From the NCBI RefSeq assembly GCF_037975245.1, contig NC_092579.1, positions 25,279,166-25,343,165 on the forward strand: 64,000 nucleotides of DNA, read 5' to 3'. The notes beneath the pieces were generated by a model. That model did no database searches, was not told where the DNA came from, and saw only the letters and a program-made list of their open reading frames with translations. This DNA is from Apostichopus japonicus. Its lineage: Eukaryota; Echinodermata; Holothuroidea; Aspidochirotida; Stichopodidae. Shown here in pieces: positions 58,589 through 64,000 of this stretch. A program made the translations under genes and the position numbers. How positions within the stretch are numbered: position 1 is the first letter of the stretch; each line of letters starts with the position of its first letter.

Positions 58589-61500
58589 TTCGAATGTGCA
58601 GCACTGATCATCCGAATGTTCGACACCGATCAATCGAATGTGCAGCATTGATCAATCGAATATTCGACACCCATTAATCGAATGTGCGACACCCATCAAT
58701 CAAATGTTCGACACCGATCAATCTAATGGGCAACACCGATCAATAGAATGTGCGACACCCATCAATCGAATGTTCGACACCCATCAATCGAATTTTCGAC
58801 ACCGATCAATCAAATGTTCAACACCGATTATTCGAATGTGCAGCATTGATCAATCGAATTTTCCACACCGATCGATCGAATGTGCGACACCGATCCATCG
58901 AATGAGCGACACCGATCAATCGAATGTGCGACCCCGATTAATCTTATGTTCGGCACCGATCAATCGAATGTGCGGCACCGATCAATCGAATGTTCGCCAT
59001 TGATCAATCGAATGTTCGAAACCGATCATTCGAGTGTTCGACATCGATCAATCAAATGTGCGACACCCATCAATCGAATGTTCGACACCGATTAATCGAA
59101 TGTGCGGCACCGATCAATCGAATGTGCGACACCCATCAATCGAATGTTCGACACCCATTGTTCGTATGTTCGGCACCGATCGATCGAATGTTCGACACCG
59201 ATCAATCGAATGTGCGACACCGATCAATCGTATGTTCGGCACCGATCAATCGAATGTGCGGCACCGATCCATCGAATGTTCGATACCGATCATTCGAATG
59301 TTCGACACCGATCATTCGAATGTGCAGCATTGATCAATCGAAATTTCGACACCGATCAATCGAATGTTCGACACCGACTAATCGAATGTGCGGCACCGAT
59401 CAATCGAATGTGCGGCACCCATCAATCGAATGTGCGACACCCATCAATCTTATATTCGACACCCATTGTTCGTATGTTCGGCACCGATCAATCGAATGTT
59501 CGACATCGATCCTTCGAATGTTCGAAACCGATCATTCGAGTGTTCGACATCGATCAATCAAATGTGCGACACCCATCAATCGAATGTTCGACACCGATTA
59601 ATCGAATGTGCGGCACCGATCAATCGAATGTGCGACACCCATCAATCGAATGTTCGACACCCATTGTTCGTATGTTCGGCACCGATCGATCGAATGTTCG
59701 ACACCGATCAATCGAATGTGCGACACCGATCAATCGTATGTTCGGCACCGATCATTCCAATGTGCGGCACCGATCCATCGAATGTGCGACACCCATCAAT
59801 CGAATGTTCGACACTGATCAATCTAATGTGCAACACCGATCAATCGAATGTGCGATACCCATCAATCGAATGTGCGACACCCATCAATCGAATGTTCGAC
59901 ACCGATCAATCGAATGTTCGACACCGATCAATCGAATGTTCGACATCGATCATTCGAATGTGCGGCACCGATTAATCGAATGTTCTACACCGATCAATCA
60001 AATGTGCGACACCGATCAATCGAATGTGCGACACCGATCACTCGAATGTGCGACACCCATCAATCGATTGAGTGACAGCGATCAATCGAATGTTCGACAA
60101 CCATCAAACAAATGTGCGACACCCATCAATCGAATGTTCGGCACCAATCAATCGAATGTGCAGCACCGATCAATCGAATGTGCAGCACTGATCGATCGAA
60201 TGTTCGACACCGATAATTCGAATGTTCGGCACCGATCAATCGAATGTGCAGCACCGATCAATCGAATGTGCGGCACTGGTCGATCGAATGTTCGACACAC
60301 AGATCAATCGAATATTCGACACCGATCAGTCGAATGTGCGACACTTATCAATAGAATGTTCGACACCGATCAATCGAATGTGCAGCACCGATCAATCGAA
60401 TGTACGACACCGATTAATCGAATGTGCGACAGCCATCGATCGAATGTACAGCATTGATCAATCGAATGTTCGACACCGATCAATCTAATGTGCAACACCG
60501 ATCAATCGAATGTGCGACACCCATCAATCGAATGTTCGACATTGATCAATCGAATGTTCGACACCCGTCATTCGAATGTTCGACACCGATCATTCGATTG
60601 TGCGGCACCGATCAATCGAATGTTCTACACCGATCAATCAAATGTGCGACAACGATCAATCGAATGTGCGACACCCATCAATCGAATGTTCGACACCGAT
60701 GAATCGAATGTGCAACACCGATCAATCGAATGTTCGACACCCATCAATCGAATTTTCGGCACCGATCAATCCAATGTGCGGCACCGATCCATCGAATGTT
60801 CGATACCGATCCATCGAATGTTCGACACCGATTATTCGAATGTTCGACACCGATTATTCGAATGTGCAGCATTGATCAATCGAAATTTCGACACCGATCA
60901 TTCGAATGTTCGACACCGATTAATCGAATGTGCCTCACCGATCAATGGAATGTGCGGCACCCATCAATCGAATGTGCGACACCCATCAATCTTATGTTCG
61001 ACAAACATTGTTCGTATGTTCGGCCCCGATCAATCGAATGTTCGACATCGATCCATCGAATGTTCGACACCGATCATTCGAATGTTCGACACCGATTAAT
61101 CGAATGTGCGGCACCGATCACTCGAATTTGCGACACCCATCAATCGAATGTTCGACACCCATTGTTCGTATGTTCGGCACCGATCGATCGAATGTTCGAC
61201 ACCGATCAATCGAATGTTCGACACCGATCATTCGAATGTTCGACACCGATCCATCGAATGTGCAGCATTGATCACTCGAATTTTCCACACCGATCGATCG
61301 AATGTGCGACACCGATCAATCGCATGTTCGACACCGATCATTCGAATGTTCGACACCGATCAATAGAATGTGCGGCACCGATCAATCGAATGAGCGACAC
61401 CGATCAATCGAATGTCGACACCCATCAATCAAATGTTCGGCACCGAACAATCGAATGTGCAGCACCGATCAATCGAATATGCGGCACTGATCGATCGAAT

Positions 61501-64000
61501 GTTCGACACACAGATCAATCGAATGTTCGACACCGATCAATCGAATGTTCGATACCGATCAATCGAATGTGCGACACCGATCAATCGAATGTTCGGCACC
61601 GATCAATCGAATATGCAGCACCGATCAATCGCATATGCGGCACTGATCGATCGAATGTTCGACACAGATCAATGGAATGTTAGACACCGATCAATCGAAT
61701 GTGCGACAACCATCAATCGAATGTGCGACACCCATCAATCGAATGTTCGACACCGTACAATCGAATGTTCGACATTGATCATTCGAATGTGCGGCACCGA
61801 TTAATCGAATGTTCGGCACCGATCAATCGAATATGCAGCACCGATCAATCGCATATGCGGCACTGATCGATCGAATGTACGACACCCATCAATCGAATGT
61901 TCGACACCGATCATTCGAATGTTCGACACCCATCAATCGAATGTGCGGCACCGAACAATCGAATGTTCTACACCGAATAATCAAATGTGCGACACCGATC
62001 AATCGAATGTTCGACACCGATCAATCGAATGTTCGACACCCATCAATCGAATGTTCGACACCGATGAATCGAATGTGCAACACCGATCAATCGAATGTTC
62101 GACACCCATCAATCGAATGTTCGACACCGATCAATCGAATGTGGAGAACCGATCATTCGAATGTTCGGCACCGATTAATCGAATGTTCTACACCGATCAA
62201 TCAAATGTTCTACACCGATCAATCGAATGTGCGACACCGATCAATCGAATGTTCGATACCGATCCATCGAATGTGCGACACCGATCAATCGAATGTTCGG
62301 CACCGATCAATCGAATATGCAGCACCGATCAATCGCATATGCGGCACTGATCGATCGAATGTTCGACACACAGATCAATCGAATGTTCGACACCGATCAA
62401 TCGAATGTTCGATACCGATCCATCGAATGTGCGACACCGATCAATCGAATGTTCGGCACCGATCAATCGAATATGCAGCACCGATCAATCGCATATGCGG
62501 CACTGATCGATCGAATGTTCGTCACAGATCAATGGAATGTTCGACACCGATCAATCGAATGTGCGACACCCATCAATCGAATGAGCGACACCGATCAATC
62601 ATATGTTCTACACCGATCAATCGAATGAGCGACACCGATCATTCGAATGTGCGGCACCGATTAATCGAATTTTCTACACCGATCAATCAAATGTGCGACA
62701 TCGATCAATCGAATGGGCGACACCTATCAATCGAATGTGCGACACCCATCAATCGAATGTTCGACACCGATCAATCGAATGAGCGACACCGATCATTCGA
62801 ATTTGCGGCACCGATTAATCGAATTTTCTACACCGATCAATCAAATGTGCGACATCGATCAATCGAATGGGCGACACCTATCAATCGAATGTGCGACACC
62901 CATCAATCGAATGTTCGACACCGATCATTCGAATGTTCGACACCGATCATTCGAATGTGCGGCACCGAACAATCGAATGTCGACACATCCATCAATCAAA
63001 TGTTCGGCACCGAACAATCGAATGTGCAGCACCGATCAATCGAATGTGCGACACCGATGAATCGAATGTGCAACACCGATCAATCGAATGTACGATAACC
63101 ATCAATCAAATGTGCGACACCGATCAATCGAATGTTCGACACCGATCATTCGAATGTTCGACACCGATCATTCGAATGTGCGACACCCATCAATCGAATG
63201 TTTGACACCGATCAATTAAATATGCGGCACCGATCAATCGAATTTGCGGCACTGATCGATCGAATGTTCGAAACACAGATCAATCGAATGTTCGACACCG
63301 ATCAATGGAATGTGCGACACCGATCAATCGAATGTGCGACACCGATCAATCGAATGTGCGACACCGATCAATCGAATGTTCGACACCGATTAATCGAATG
63401 TGCGGCACCGATCAATCGATGTGCGACACCCATCAATCAAATGTTCGACACCCATTGTTCGTATGTTCGGCACCGATCGATCGAATGTTCGACACCGATC
63501 GATCGAATGTGCGACACCGATCAATCGTATGTTCGGCACCGATCAATCCAATGTGCGGCACCGATTCATCGAATGTTCGATACCGATCAATCGAATGTTC
63601 GACACCGATCATTCGAATGTGCAGCATTGATCAATCGAAATTTCGACACCGATCAATCGAATGTTTGACACCGATTAATCGAATGTGCGGCACCGATTAA
63701 TCGAATGTGCGGCACCGATCAATCGAATGTTCGACATCTATCAATCGAATGTTCGACATCGATCATTCGAATGTTCGACACCGATCAATCGAATGTTCGA
63801 CACCGAACATTCGAATGTGCGGAACCGATTAATCGAATTTTCTACACCGATCATTCGAATGTGCGACACCGATCAATCGAATGTGCGACACCCATCAATC
63901 GAATGTTCGACACCGATCATTCGAATGTTCGACACCGATCATTCGAATGTGCGGCACCGATCAATCGAATGAGCGACACTCATCAATCGAATGTGCGGCA

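Larger units (their letters stand above)
30911..64000 (+). repeat. Satellite array of a 22-bp unit, about 33 kb, about 1,500 copies, open at the window edge
   Basis: A typical unit is 31977-31998: GATCAATCGAA followed by TGTTCGACACC. Frequent variants are CCC for CCG before ATCAATCG, GTGCG for GTTCG, and CGGC or CAGC for CGAC. Unit lengths of 24 (GACACACAGATC), 21 (AATGTCGACACC) and 20 bp also occur. The first units (30911-31100) are the most diverged, as usual at a satellite edge. No transposon or other foreign sequence interrupts the array. No unit lacks neighbours, and there are no unique spacers. The many ORFs of up to 475 codons are by-products: the unit has no stop in any plus frame, and 22 = 3x7+1 makes the frames rotations of one peptide (DTDQSNVRHRSIEC + STPINRMF). 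Stops arise freely wherever CAATCG becomes TAATCG or AAATCG. Confidence 0.97.

Noticed and set aside
30919-64000. Dozens of ORFs of 60-475 codons in the satellite as protein genes
   Set aside because: All are rotations of one 22-residue repeat produced by a stop-free 22-bp unit. They overlap in three frames, end wherever a unit mutates to a stop, and have no start context, introns or codon bias of their own.
30911-64000. CRISPR-like array (regular short repeats)
   Set aside because: There are no unique spacers between repeats; unit follows unit directly, in a eukaryotic context.

Overview
The window looks like nuclear DNA of an animal, probably a marine invertebrate. It is AT-rich with little coding content, has introns with GT..AG borders, and carries a BEL/Pao LTR retrotransposon, a CR1/L2-type LINE tail, hAT-type MITEs and a tRNA-derived SINE. 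The frequent AGGCCTA-type words and the foldback element made of short subterminal repeats would fit an echinoderm or a related deuterostome, but no species can be named. There is no sign of bacterial gene organisation.

Layout. Bases 1-13000 are mostly non-coding. They hold a 252-bp tandem duplication, a SINE, a TA-rich microsatellite, a 5'-truncated LINE on the minus strand (4495-5187) lying directly against a decayed two-exon gene (5188-6224), a 401-bp hAT-type MITE with a perfect 8-bp target duplication, and a ~1-kb foldback element. Bases 13004-24023 hold the only plausible host-like gene: five exons on the plus strand whose splice phases agree at all four junctions. Its last exon encodes a chromodomain broken by a one-base frameshift. 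Its introns are crowded with MITEs (16928-17507; 21154-22154 with another nested at 21449-21794), a GC-rich island, a fragment resembling a GTF2I-type repeat, and a diverged tandem repeat containing DR4-type AGGTCA pairs.

Bases 24074-30466 are one BEL/Pao retrotransposon with LTRs, primer-binding site, polypurine tract, gag, protease, RNase H, integrase and a DUF5641-like end. It is dead: many frameshifts and stops, loss of the catalytic core of the reverse transcriptase, and a 3' LTR whose middle ~340 bp is inverted relative to the 5' LTR.

From about 30911 to the end of the window (33 kb, still running at the edge) there is one uninterrupted satellite of a 22-bp unit, about 1,500 copies. 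The unit is CpG-rich, carries two short dyads, and has no stop codon in any plus-strand frame. Because 22 is one more than a multiple of three, the three frames give rotations of the same 22-residue peptide, which is why very many overlapping ORFs appear there. I read these as a by-product and not as genes. The array is a mosaic of in-register segmental duplications from about 440 bp to 5 kb.
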